Positions 1-9,247 of a stretch of 64,000 nt of DNA are shown piece after piece (within the stretch, counting starts at the first letter, position 1; every line of letters starts with the position of its first letter). The notes beneath the pieces were generated by a model. It had not been told where the DNA came from. It saw only the letters and a program-made list of their open reading frames with translations, and did not search any database. The position numbers and the translations under genes are program-made. The stretch spans positions 62,001 to 126,000 of the forward strand of contig CAWJEK010000018.1 of the NCBI GenBank assembly GCA_963841885.1, in the 5' to 3' direction. This DNA comes from Bog-756 sp963841885. Lineage in GTDB: Bacteria > Actinomycetota > Acidimicrobiia > Acidimicrobiales > RAAP-2.

Positions 1-658
1 AATAGCGGTCGACCCCGGCCACCATCAACAGCTGCTTGGCCAGCTGGGGGCTCTGGGGCAGCACATAGCACGAGCCGTGGTGGAGGCGGCTGGGCACGGC
101 GAACTCCCGGGCCCCCTCCGGCGTGGGCGCCCACAGCAGCGGCGTCTCCACCTCGACGAAGCCCTGACGGTCCATGGCGGCCCGCAGCGCGCCGTTCACC
201 CGGGCCCGGAGCCGGAGGTTGGCCTGCATGGTGGGCCGGCGCAGGTCGACGAAGCGGTGCTTCAGCCGGATCACCTCGTCGACGTCGACCCGGTCGTCCA
301 CCGCGAAGGGCGGCGGCTCCGCGGCGTTCAGGAGGGTCACGGTGCAGTCGCCCACCTCGACCTCCCCCGTGGGCAGCTCCGGGTTGACGGTCCCCTCCGG
401 CCGGAGCCGCACCGTCCCCTCGACGGCCACGACGTACTCCGACCGCACGTCGTCCGTCCCCTGGATCACGCACTGGACGATGCCCGTGTGGTCGCGGACG
501 TCGATGAAGGCGAGGTGCTCGCCGTGCTCGCGGCGCTTGGCCACCCACCCGCACACGGTCACCCGGCGGCCCACGTCGTCAGCCCGCAGCGTGCCGCACA
601 GGTCGGTCCGCAGGGAGGTGGCCCCGGTCGACGCCCGGGGCTCGGTGGGAACGGTCAC
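1..658 (-). CDS. aspS: Aspartyl-tRNA synthetase, 5' part (gene runs off the window)
   Basis: Charges tRNA-Asp (in some bacteria also tRNA-Asn) with aspartate in the cytoplasm. The reading frame is open from a GTG at 658 to the window edge, about 219 residues, and the C-terminal part is missing. The N-terminal OB-fold anticodon-binding domain is clear (VTVCGWVAKRREHGEHLAFIDVRD-type start, then GIVQCV). The beginning of the catalytic domain follows (RHRFVDLRRP, then VETPLLWAPTPEGAREF), as in bacterial-type class II AspRS. An AAAGGA ribosome site lies 6 nt before the GTG. It follows hisS after 52 nt, an order also seen in other actinobacteria. Discriminating versus non-discriminating type cannot be judged from this fragment. 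Confidence 0.95.
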   Translation of the reverse strand, partial: MTVPTEPRASTGATSLRTDLCGTLRADDVGRRVTVCGWVAKRREHGEHLAFIDVRDHTGIVQCVIQGTDDVRSEYVVAVEGTVRLRPEGTVNPELPTGEVEVGDCTVTLLNAAEPPPFAVDDRVDVDEVIRLKHRFVDLRRPTMQANLRLRARVNGALRAAMDRQGFVEVETPLLWAPTPEGAREFAVPSRLHHGSCYVLPQSPQLAKQLLMVAGVDRY

Positions 659-710
659 GCTGGGTCCTTTCGTACGGCCCGGTCGGGGCCTCGGGTGGCG
701 GGTGTCCCGG

Positions 711-2007
711 TCACGGGGTGGGACGGGCGGGGGCGTCGCCCCGGGCGGCGGTCGCCACGACGTCCACGACGTCGTCCACCGGCACGGTCACCTGGTCACC
801 CTCGCCCCGGAGGGGTCGGAGTGACACCGTACCCGACTCGGCCTCGTCCGGACCCACCACGAGGACCCAGCGGGCCCCCGACCGGTCGGCCGCCTTGAAC
901 TGGGCCTTCATCGAGCGGTCGTCGAAGGCGCGGTCCGCCGACAGCCCGGCGTCGCGCAGGGCGGCCGTGAGGTCCCGGGCCGCCGACCCCCCGGTCGTGT
1001 CGACGACGAAGGCGTCGAGCGGGCGGGGGGACACGGGGAACACACCCTCGGCGTCACAGGCCAGCAGGATCCGCTCGATCCCGAGCCCGAACCCGATGCC
1101 CGGTGTGGGCGGACCGCCGAGCAGCTCCACCATGCCGTCGTAGCGGCCACCCCCGCCGATCCCGTTCTGGGACGGGCCGAGGGCCTCGGACGAGAACTCG
1201 AAGGTGGTGCGGGTGTAGTAGTCGAAGCCGCGCACCAGACGGTGGTCGACCTTGTAGGCCACCCCCAGCGCGTCGAGTCCGGACAGCACGCGTGCCAGGT
1301 GCGCGGCGGCAGGGCTCGCACAGGTGGTCGGCCAGCGTCGGGGCGCCGGCGGTGGCGGCCAGGCAGGCGTCGCGTTTGCAGTCGAGGACCCGCAGCGGGT
1401 GTTCGGCGGCCCGCCCACGGTGCTCGGGACACAGTTCGTCGATACGGGGGACGAGGTACCCGCGCAGTCGGTCGAGGTAGTCGGGTCGACAGACGTCGTC
1501 GCCCATGGAGTTCACCGCCAGGCCGTAGCTGGCGAGTCCGAGGGCCCGGTAGAAGCCGTCGGCCAGGGCGATGACCTCGACGTCGAGGTCGGCGTCGGCC
1601 GTCCCGAGGACCTCGACCCCCACCTGGTGGTGCTGGCGGTAGCGCCCGGCCTGGGGCGCTTCGTAGCGGAAGGCCGGAGTGGCGTACCACGCCTTCCAGG
1701 GCAGCGGCGGTCGGTGCTGCACCCACGCCCGTACCAGTGGAGCGGTGCCCTCCGGCCGCAGGGCCAGGGCCCGGCCGCCCTTGTCCTCGAACTCGTACAT
1801 CTCCTTGCCCACCACGTCGCTGCCCTCGCCGGTGCCCCGCCGGAAGACCTTCACGTCCTCGAAGATCGGGGTGTGGGCCAGGCCGTAGCCGGCCCGCTCG
1901 GCGTGGTCGGCGAACAACGCCAGGAGGGCCTCCCACCGGGTCGACTCGGGCCACAGGACGTCGTGGGTCCCCTTCGGGGCGCGCGCGATCTGGGACTTGT
2001 CGGACAC
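711..2007 (-). CDS. hisS: Histidyl-tRNA synthetase, with a one-base frameshift
   Basis: Class II synthetase that charges tRNA-His. The N-terminal frame carries APKGTHDV, motif 2 (LRPEGTAPLVRA) and the LCEPC region. The C-terminal frame carries LVRGFDYYTRTTFEF, the GRYDGMVELLGG loop and the GIGFGLGIERI motif 3. The two halves are in different frames and meet near 1303-1308, where one extra base follows TGC CGC CGC. The 1297-nt span equals 432 codons plus one base, so removing one base restores a normal protein of about 431 residues. The start is GTG at 2007, 5 nt after the rel stop. Because the gene is essential, a sequencing error is more likely than a real break. Confidence 0.9.
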
Positions 2008-2012
2008 GGTGG

Positions 2013-4456
2013 TCAGTCCTTCTTCCCGGGCAGGATCCGGTACACGTCGTACACCGCGTCGAGGTGACGGATGAGGTTCAGCACCGACTCCAGATGGGCG
2101 GGGTCGGCCAGCTCCACGTCGAAGCGCATGCGGCTGATCCGGTCGGCGTCGGTCTGGGTGTTGGCGCTCACGATGTTCAGGTGGTGCTCGGACACCACCT
2201 TGGTCACGTCGGCCAGGAGGCGGGAGCGGTCGATGGCCACCACCTCGATGGTGGCCACGAACACGCTCGACGAGCGGTGGTCCCACTCGACCTCGATCAG
2301 CCGCTCGCGGGACCGGCTGGCCAGCGAGGCGGCGTTGGCGCAGTCGGCCCGGTGGACCGATACGCCGCGGCCCCGGGTCACGAAGCCGATGATCTCGTCG
2401 CCGGGCACCGGGGTGCAGCACCGGGAGAGGCGCACCATCATGTCGTCGAGGCCCTCGACGTAGACACCCGCCGAATTGGCCCGGCCCGGCCGGGCGGCCA
2501 GCGGCTGCTGGCGGGCGGTGACGGGGAGCTGCTCCTCGTAGACCCCGCCCCGCAGGTCCCGCAGGACGCGTTGGGTGACGGCCCGGGCGCTGATGCGGTT
2601 GTCGCCGATGGCCGCGTACAGCGATTCGACGTCGGCGTAATTCATCGACCCGGCCAATGTCGCCAGCGTGTTGTCCGACGCCAGTTTCTGGACGGGCAGG
2701 CCCTCGCGGCGCAACTCCTTCACGAGCTCGTCGCGTCCGAGCTCGATGGCGTCCTCGCGCCGCTCCCGCGAGAACCACTGGCGGATCTTCGACCGGGCAC
2801 GCGACGAGGCGACCATGTGCAGCCAGTCGCGCGAGGGTCCCGCGGTTTCGGCCTTGGACGTGAAGATCTCGACGGTGTCGGCCGAGTTCAGGCGGGTGTC
2901 GAGCGGCACCAGTCGCCCGTTCACCTTCGCCCCGATGCACTTGTGGCCGACCTCGGTATGGATGCTGTAGGCGAAGTCCACCGGGGTGGCGTTGGCCGCC
3001 AGCGCGATGACCTTGCCCTTCGGGGTGAAGACGTAGACCTCGTCCTCCTCCAGGTCCAGCTTCAGGGCCTCGAGGAACTCGATGGGGTCCGTGGTCTCGT
3101 TCTGGAAGTCGACGATGCGCTGCATCCACTCGATCTCGGCCGTCGTGGAGGACGTCTCCTTGGCCAGGGCGAGGCGCTCGGCCCGCCGGTCGCGCTCCAC
3201 CATTTCGGCGCGTTGGGCCGACGTCATCGACGCCGCCTTCTTGTCCGACTTGGCCCGGGACTCCTTCGGCTTCTTCGCCTTGGTCGAGGTGCCCCCGGTG
3301 TCCGCCCGAGGCCCGTGGGAGGCGTCGCCGCGCGACCACCCTCCTTGTAACCCCAGTGGGCGGCGATCCCGTACTCCGCCCGCCGGTGCATCTCGTGGGT
3401 GCGGACCTGGACCTCGATCGGCTTGCCGTCGAGTCCGATCACCGTGGTGTGCAGTGACTGGTACAGGTTGAACTTGGGCGAGTTGATGTAGTCCTTGAAC
3501 CGGCCCTGGACCGGCGGCCAGATGGCGTGGATCGAGCCCAGGGCCGCCCAGCAGTCCTTCTCCGACTCGACGATCACCCGGATGCCGACCAGGTCGTAGA
3601 GCTCGTCGAACTCCTTGCCCCGCACGACCATCTTCTCGTAGATGCTCCACAGGTGTTTCGGCCGACCGGTCACCTCGGCCGTGACCCCGGACGCCACCAG
3701 CCGCTCCCGGACCGCCACCAGGACCCGGGCCAGGAACTCGTCACGGAGTGGGGCGCGGCTCGCCACCATCTGCTCGATCTCGGCGTAGCGCTTGGGGTGG
3801 AGGGTGGCGAAGGCCAGGTCCTCGAGCTGCCACTTGACGCCCTGGATGCCGAGGCGGTGCGCCAGGGGGGCGTAGATGTCGAGCGTCTCCTGGGCGGTGC
3901 GGCGCTGCTTCCACTCCGGCATGACCGAGAGCGTGCGCATGTTGTGCAGTCGGTCGGCCAGCTTGATGATCAGCACCCGCCAGTCGTCGGCCATGGCCAC
4001 GAGCATCTTGCGCACGGTGGCCGCCTGCTGGGCCTCCTTGGAGTCGAATTGCAGCCGGTCCAGCTTGGTCACGCCCTCGACGATGAGGGCCACGGCCGGT
4101 CCGAAGTCGCGTTCGATGATCTCGGTGGTGACGCCGGTGTCCTCGACGGCGTCGTGCAGCAGGGCGGCGGCCACCGTCTGGGCGTCGAGGCCCAGGTCGG
4201 CGACGATCCCCGCCACCGCGATGGGGTGCGTCACATAGGGTTCACCGGACCGTCGCAACTGGCCGGCATGGGCGACGGTGGCCGTCTCGGCCGCCCGTAC
4301 GATCAACGAGGTGTCGTCCCCCGGATGACGGCGCAGGAACGAGGCCAGCACCGGTCCCAGCAACTCCGCCTCGGCGGCCGGCAGCGACGAGCCGGCCAGG
4401 CTGTCGGAGACTGCTTCGGTGAACCCCTCGGCGGGGACGGGGGTGGCCAGCGCCAT
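2013..4456 (-). CDS. rel: Bifunctional (p)ppGpp synthetase/hydrolase, with a frameshift
   Basis: Makes and degrades the stringent-response alarmone (p)ppGpp. Domains in order are the HD hydrolase (HAGQLRRSGEPYVTHP, LLHDAVEDT), the synthetase (GRPKHLWSIYEKM, then GRFKDYI, the RxKD signature of bifunctional Rel/SpoT enzymes), TGS (VYVFTPKGKV) and a C-terminal ACT domain. The N-terminal frame ends its conserved part at AAHWGYKEGG and the C-terminal frame resumes at GGTSTKAKKPKES, so a single-base change lies near 3315-3345 in the linker. The 2444-nt span is consistent with one missing base. A TACCCT box at 4463-4468 lies 6 nt before the ATG. It is tightly followed by hisS. Confidence 0.9.
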
Positions 4457-4462
4457 GCCTAC

Positions 4463-4468
4463 AGGGTA
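4463..4468 (-). promoter_or_regulatory. -10 box of a probable leaderless rel transcript
   Basis: TACCCT fits the actinobacterial TANNNT -10 pattern and lies 6 nt upstream of the rel ATG, so transcription would start at or next to the start codon. No clear -35 or Shine-Dalgarno sequence is visible. Confidence 0.5.
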
Positions 4469-4537
4469 CCTGGACGGATCGGTGGACCGGAGCCTGTCCG
4501 ACGGGCGGATCGGCTCGAGAGCCGGCTCGGCGTGGTC

Positions 4538-5935
4538 TCAGCGACGCTTGCCCTTCCCCTTGCCCTTGCGGGGACGAGGGGGCGGACGCTTCCCGGCCGG
4601 GCGCGTCGAGCCCTGCGACGAGCGGGCGGCCGAACTCCCGCCGCCCGGGTTGGTCGCCCGATCGACGGCCGCCACCGTGGCCCCGGCCGCGGCCACGGTC
4701 GTCGCCTTCTTGGCCCCGGCTCCCGGCCGGATCACCCCGGTCGACGTGCGGCCCTTGCCCTGTCCGCGTCCGGATCCGGCCGTGCCGGCCATGGCGGCGG
4801 CCATGGCCGGGGTGAGAGCGGGCCCGCGGTCGCCCCGCGCCTCGAGCCGCTGGCGGATCGTGATGTAGCGCGGCTCCCGCTCCTTCATGAGGGCGAGTAG
4901 CGGCGACGCGATGAAGATCGAGGAGTAGGCGCCGCTGGTGAGGCCGATGACCAGGGCCAGACCGAAGCTCTGCAGCGTGGTGGCGCCGAGCAGCAGCGAG
5001 CCGATGAGGAGGACCGACAACACCGGGATGATGGCGACCAACGACGTGTTGATCGAGCGGGCCAGGGTCTGGTTCATCGACAGGTTGACCATCTCGGAGT
5101 ACGTGATCCGTCCGGACGCGCCGAGGCCCTGGGCGTTGTCGCGGATGCGGTCGAAGACCACCACGGTGTCGTACAACGAATAGCCGAGCACCGTCAGCAC
5201 GGCCACCACCGTGTCCGGGGTGACCTGGAATTGGAAGATCGAGTAGATCCCCACCACCACGAGGATGTCGTGGAACACGGCCACGATCGCCGACACCGCC
5301 ATCTTGAATTCGAAGCGGATCGATATGTAGGCGGTCACCAGGATGAAGAAGATCACCAGGGCCTGGATCGCCTTGTTGGTCACGTTCGACCCCCAGGTGG
5401 CCCCCACCTGGTTGATGCTCACGTCGTTGCGGGGCACGTGGGCGGCGTCGGCCAGTGCCGCCTGCACCTTCAACAGGCTGGACTGCTGCTCATCCGAAGG
5501 AACGTTGGCCAGGTCGGCCGTGACCTGGATCTGCTTCTGCCCGTTGAGCTGGTTGGTGAGCTGCACGACCGTGGGCGACGTGACGCCGGCCGACTTGGCG
5601 GCGGCGGTGGCCTGGGCCACGGTCAGCGTCTGGGAGGAGACGAGCCACGAGCGGCCGCCCTTGAAGTCGATGCCCTCGTTGAGGCCCCGGGTGGACAGCG
5701 AGATGATCCCCACCAGGATGATGACGGCGGAGACACCGAACCACCACCGGCGGTTGCCGATGAAGTCGAAGGAGGTCTGGCCGCGGTAGAGGCGCAGGAA
5801 GACGTTCGGGCGCTTCTCGCCCTTCTCCTCCGCCTCATCGACCGCGGCGGCGTTGGCCAACTCCTCCTCGAACGCCTCGTCGAGCTCCTCGGCCCGCTCC
5901 TCGGGCAGGTCGTCCACCGGTGTGTCCTCGCTCAT
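4538..5935 (-). CDS. secF: Protein translocase subunit SecF
   Basis: Membrane partner of SecD. The SecDF complex uses the proton gradient to help complete Sec-dependent export. The 465-residue protein starts with an acidic cytoplasmic leader, then has the SecF signature GIDFKGGRSW after the first membrane segment and the later transmembrane block with YSLYDTVVVFDRIRDN. The family core ends near residue 375. The last 90 residues are a low-complexity tail rich in G, A, K and R, ending KGKGKGKRR, probably cytoplasmic and possibly ribosome- or membrane-binding (inference). Its ATG overlaps the secD stop by 4 nt (ATGA), indicating translational coupling. Confidence 0.95.
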   Translation of the reverse strand: MSEDTPVDDLPEERAEELDEAFEEELANAAAVDEAEEKGEKRPNVFLRLYRGQTSFDFIGNRRWWFGVSAVIILVGIISLSTRGLNEGIDFKGGRSWLVSSQTLTVAQATAAAKSAGVTSPTVVQLTNQLNGQKQIQVTADLANVPSDEQQSSLLKVQAALADAAHVPRNDVSINQVGATWGSNVTNKAIQALVIFFILVTAYISIRFEFKMAVSAIVAVFHDILVVVGIYSIFQFQVTPDTVVAVLTVLGYSLYDTVVVFDRIRDNAQGLGASGRITYSEMVNLSMNQTLARSINTSLVAIIPVLSVLLIGSLLLGATTLQSFGLALVIGLTSGAYSSIFIASPLLALMKEREPRYITIRQRLEARGDRGPALTPAMAAAMAGTAGSGRGQGKGRTSTGVIRPGAGAKKATTVAAAGATVAAVDRATNPGGGSSAARSSQGSTRPAGKRPPPRPRKGKGKGKRR

Positions 5936-7485
5936 GCCTCCACCCCCGCTCCGACCCCGAGCCCGCTGGCCACACCCATCGACTTGGCGTCGGTCGCCCC
6001 CTCGCTACGGCCGAGGAGGATGACGAAGGGACGGGTGAAGAAGTACGTCACGGCCACGTCGAGCACGGTCGAGATCCCGAGGAAGAGGGCGAAACCCTGC
6101 ACCGGGCCGATCGAGAACTTGTACAGCACGAGGGCGCCGAGCAGCGACACGAAGTCGGCGGCCAGCACGGTGCGGAAAGCGCTCTTGAAGCCCCGGTCGA
6201 CGCTGGTGCGCACGGTACGCCCCGAACGCGTCTCGTCCTTCAACCGTTCGAAGTAGACGATGTAGGAGTCCACGGTGATACCGATCGACACGATGATGCC
6301 GATGACGCCGGCGAGGTCGATGGTGGTGTTGAACGCCTGGCCCATCCAGGCCACGATCGACCACAGCAGGGCGCCGGTGATGGCGAGCCCGGACACCACC
6401 ACCAGGCCGAGGACCCGGTAGTAGAAGACCATGTAGATCATGACGGCCAGCAGGCCGATGAGACCGGCGATGAGACCGGCCTGGAGCGACGACTTGCCCA
6501 ACGACGGCGACACCGTCTGGACCGTCTGCTGGTCGAGCCGGACGGGCAGGGCGCCGTAGTTGAGCTCCGTGGCCAGCGCCTTGGCCTGGTTCTCGGTGAA
6601 GCTGCCGGAGATCTGCACCTGGCCGTCGAACGACGTGAACGACGACTGGGTGGGCTGGGTCACGGGTGCGGAGATGACCTGACCGTCGAGATCGATGCCG
6701 ATGATGGCGTGGAACTGCTCCTGGGCCAGGGTGTCCCACTGGGCCGCTCCGGCGCTGGTCAGGTTGAGGTTGACCGACCACTCCCCGCTGTTCAGCTGGG
6801 CGCTCGCCGACTTGATCTGGGCGCCGGTGAGCCCGGCGGGACCCAGGACGTAGCGGGCCGTGCCCTGGCCCGGCAGTCCGGGCAGCAGGACGGTGGCGGT
6901 CTTGGCGTCGTTGAACGGGGACGTCGACGGGTAGGAGGCGAACTGCGGGTCGGCCTGGATGGAATTCAGATTCGAGGTGTAGCCGCCGGTGGCGTTCGAA
7001 TTCGGCACGACGCCGATGTTCGCCTTGGTCAGCGCGGTCGAGGTCGAGCAGGTGGGGAGCGTCCCGGTCGAGGCGGTCGACCCCTTGGCCACGGAGAAGG
7101 CCGGCGCGTAGCAGAGGGCCGGCCGGAAGAAGAGCTGGGCCGTCTTGCCCAGTTGGTCGAGGATCTGCTGGGTGTTCCGCTGGCCGGGGATCGAGGCGCC
7201 GATCAGGGCGCAGGAACGGGTGCCGTCGGGGCACTTCGACGAGCCCTGGCTCGACACCGTGGCTCCGCTCGAGCCACTGCCCACCCGCTCGTTCAGGATG
7301 GTGATGATGGTGTCGAGCTCGGCGTTGGTGACCGGGGTGTGGGTCTCGTAGACCACCGACAGGCCGCCGGCGAGGTCCAGGCCGAGCTTGGGCGACCATC
7401 CGGCCGACAGGCAACCCACCAGGGCCACCACCGCGATGGCGACGACCGAAAGGAGGCTGATCCAGAGAGGTCGCTTGTCCCGCAT
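5932..7485 (-). CDS. secD: Protein translocase subunit SecD
   Basis: Membrane protein of the SecDF complex that assists late steps of protein export. The chosen start gives 517 residues beginning MRDKRPLWISLLSVVAIAV, a typical first transmembrane helix, followed by the family motif LGLDLAGGLSVVYE. A large periplasmic domain precedes five C-terminal transmembrane segments (about residues 330-500), including the conserved GIIVSIGITVDSYIVYFERLKDE stretch and the FRTVLAADF motif. A longer in-frame reading upstream is arginine/proline-rich and overlaps yajC, so it was rejected. The gene sits 4 nt after yajC and overlaps secF. Confidence 0.95.
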   Translation of the reverse strand: MRDKRPLWISLLSVVAIAVVALVGCLSAGWSPKLGLDLAGGLSVVYETHTPVTNAELDTIITILNERVGSGSSGATVSSQGSSKCPDGTRSCALIGASIPGQRNTQQILDQLGKTAQLFFRPALCYAPAFSVAKGSTASTGTLPTCSTSTALTKANIGVVPNSNATGGYTSNLNSIQADPQFASYPSTSPFNDAKTATVLLPGLPGQGTARYVLGPAGLTGAQIKSASAQLNSGEWSVNLNLTSAGAAQWDTLAQEQFHAIIGIDLDGQVISAPVTQPTQSSFTSFDGQVQISGSFTENQAKALATELNYGALPVRLDQQTVQTVSPSLGKSSLQAGLIAGLIGLLAVMIYMVFYYRVLGLVVVSGLAITGALLWSIVAWMGQAFNTTIDLAGVIGIIVSIGITVDSYIVYFERLKDETRSGRTVRTSVDRGFKSAFRTVLAADFVSLLGALVLYKFSIGPVQGFALFLGISTVLDVAVTYFFTRPFVILLGRSEGATDAKSMGVASGLGVGAGVEA

Positions 7486-7489
7486 CGGC

Positions 7490-8029
7490 TCAGACCCTCG
7501 GTGGCGCGTCGGGCCCCGACGCGTCGTCGTCGTCCTCGGCGGGTGGGGGCGTGGTCGGGGCGTTGGGGTCGTTGCCGACGTCGACGGGGAGGCTGTCCCC
7601 CGCCGCGCCGGCGGGTGGTTCCGACGGGGGTACGGGTTCGCCGGCCTCGGCTTCACCCTCGGGCTCGTGGTCCTCGTCGGCACTGCCGTCCACCACGTCG
7701 GTCGGCGGGACGACCGGCTCGAGCTTGCGCAGGACGTACGGACGCAGCACCACGAACGACGCACCGACGCTCGTCTCGAGCGTCACGCGGTCGTCCTCGA
7801 TGTCGAGGACCCGGCCGACGATGCCGCCGGCCGTCACGACCTCGTCGCCCACCTCGTAGGCGTTCGACTGGGTGCGGGCCGCCCGTTGCTTCTTCTGCTG
7901 GGGCCGGTAGATGAGGAAGTAGAAGGCGGCGCCGATCACCACGAAGACGAGGATCGTCGAACTCCCCGTGGAGGACGACTTCGTCGCGGTGCCGAGCAGG
8001 GGCACGATGGCCGCGAGGACAGCCGTCAT
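7490..8029 (-). CDS. yajC: Preprotein translocase subunit YajC
   Basis: Small membrane protein associated with SecDF. It has one transmembrane helix (TILVFVVIGAAFYFLIYRP) followed by the basic QQKKQRAARTQ segment and the conserved YEVGDEVVTAGGIVGRV domain. At 179 residues it is longer than E. coli YajC (110) because of an acidic, proline-rich C-terminal extension of about 70 residues (EDHEPEGEAEAGE...). It is first in the yajC-secD-secF unit and lies 100 nt downstream of tgt. Confidence 0.93.
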   Translation of the reverse strand: MTAVLAAIVPLLGTATKSSSTGSSTILVFVVIGAAFYFLIYRPQQKKQRAARTQSNAYEVGDEVVTAGGIVGRVLDIEDDRVTLETSVGASFVVLRPYVLRKLEPVVPPTDVVDGSADEDHEPEGEAEAGEPVPPSEPPAGAAGDSLPVDVGNDPNAPTTPPPAEDDDDASGPDAPPRV

Positions 8030-8128
8030 CGGGGGATCTGGAAGAGGGTGGGGGTGGTCACGGCGCCCCGACTGTAGCCCAGCGCGCTCCGCCGGTCCGC
8101 ACAGCCCCCGCTCCCCCGCGACCGCCGC

Positions 8129-9247
8129 TCAGCCACGGTCCCAGGCGGCCCGGGTGCGCCCCACCAGGGCCGACAGCGATCCCGAGGCGATGGCGGCCCG
8201 GGCATCGTCCATCAGCCCGAGCACGTAGGCGAGGTTGTGGATGCTGCACAGGCGCAGCGAGGTGGGTTCACCGGTGGCCAGCAGGTGCCGTAGGTAGCCC
8301 CGTGACCAGCGGGCGCAGGTCGAACAGCCGCAGTCGGGGTCGAGCGGACCGTCGTCGGTGGCGTACACGGCGTTGCGGAGGTTCAGGCGACCGGCCGCGG
8401 TCCAGATGGTGCCATGGCGCGCCGCCCGGGTCGGGGCGACGCAGTCGAACTGGTCCACCCCGAGGGCCACGGCCTCGAGCATGCCGACCGGGTCACCGAC
8501 CCCCATCAGGTAGCGCGGGCGTTCGCCCGGCAGTTCGGGCACGGTGACGGCCAGCGTCTCCAGCATGGCCTCGCGTGGCTCCCCCACCGACAGCCCGCCG
8601 ATGCCGTAGCCGTCGAAGTCGAGGGCCACCGTCCGCCGGGCGCTCTCGACGCGCAGCGGGCCGTCCGTCCCGCCCTGGACGATCCCGAACAGTGCCTGGC
8701 CCTCGGGCCGGGTCTCGATCCGTCCGTGGTGGGCCCGCGCCCGGCCGGCCCAGCGCGCCGTCCGCTCCACGGCCGACGCCAGGACCTCGCGCGGGGCCGG
8801 AAGCGAGGCGCACACGTCGAGGACCATCTGGATGTCGGCCCCCAACAGACCCTGGACCTCGACGGCGGCCTCCGGCGTGAGCCGCGTGGGTGCCCCGTCG
8901 TAGACGGAGGCGAAGGTCACCCCGTCGTCGTCCACCCGCGGCCGCAACGAGTGGACCTGGAATCCTCCCGAGTCGGTCAGCAGGTGGCCGGGGAACCCGG
9001 TGAAGCGGTGGAGACCACCGAGGGCGGCCACCGTGGCGGCCCCCGGACGCAGCATCAGATGGTACGTGTTGGCCAGTACCACCTCGGCCCCCAGCGCCTC
9101 GAGGTCGGCGGCGTCCAGAGCCTTCACCGCGCCCCGCGTGCCCACCGGCATGAAGGCCGGCGTCCGGTAGGAGCCGCGCGGCGTGGTCACCCGGCCGCAG
9201 CGGGCCGCGCCGTCGGTGGCGGTCACCTCGACGGTCAACGGGTTCAC
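8129..9247 (-). CDS. tgt: Queuine/7-deazaguanine tRNA-ribosyltransferase
   Basis: Exchanges guanine-34 for a 7-deazaguanine base in GUN-anticodon tRNAs, a step of queuosine formation. The 372-residue protein has the TGT barrel with the DSGGFQVHSL loop bearing the catalytic aspartate, the GGTDGPLR and GGLSVGEP segments, and the zinc site CGCSTC plus a later histidine. The start overlaps the queA stop by 4 nt, so queA and tgt are coupled. queA-tgt pairing supports a local queuosine function, but no preQ1 biosynthesis genes are in this window. Confidence 0.95.
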   Translation of the reverse strand: MNPLTVEVTATDGAARCGRVTTPRGSYRTPAFMPVGTRGAVKALDAADLEALGAEVVLANTYHLMLRPGAATVAALGGLHRFTGFPGHLLTDSGGFQVHSLRPRVDDDGVTFASVYDGAPTRLTPEAAVEVQGLLGADIQMVLDVCASLPAPREVLASAVERTARWAGRARAHHGRIETRPEGQALFGIVQGGTDGPLRVESARRTVALDFDGYGIGGLSVGEPREAMLETLAVTVPELPGERPRYLMGVGDPVGMLEAVALGVDQFDCVAPTRAARHGTIWTAAGRLNLRNAVYATDDGPLDPDCGCSTCARWSRGYLRHLLATGEPTSLRLCSIHNLAYVLGLMDDARAAIASGSLSALVGRTRAAWDRG

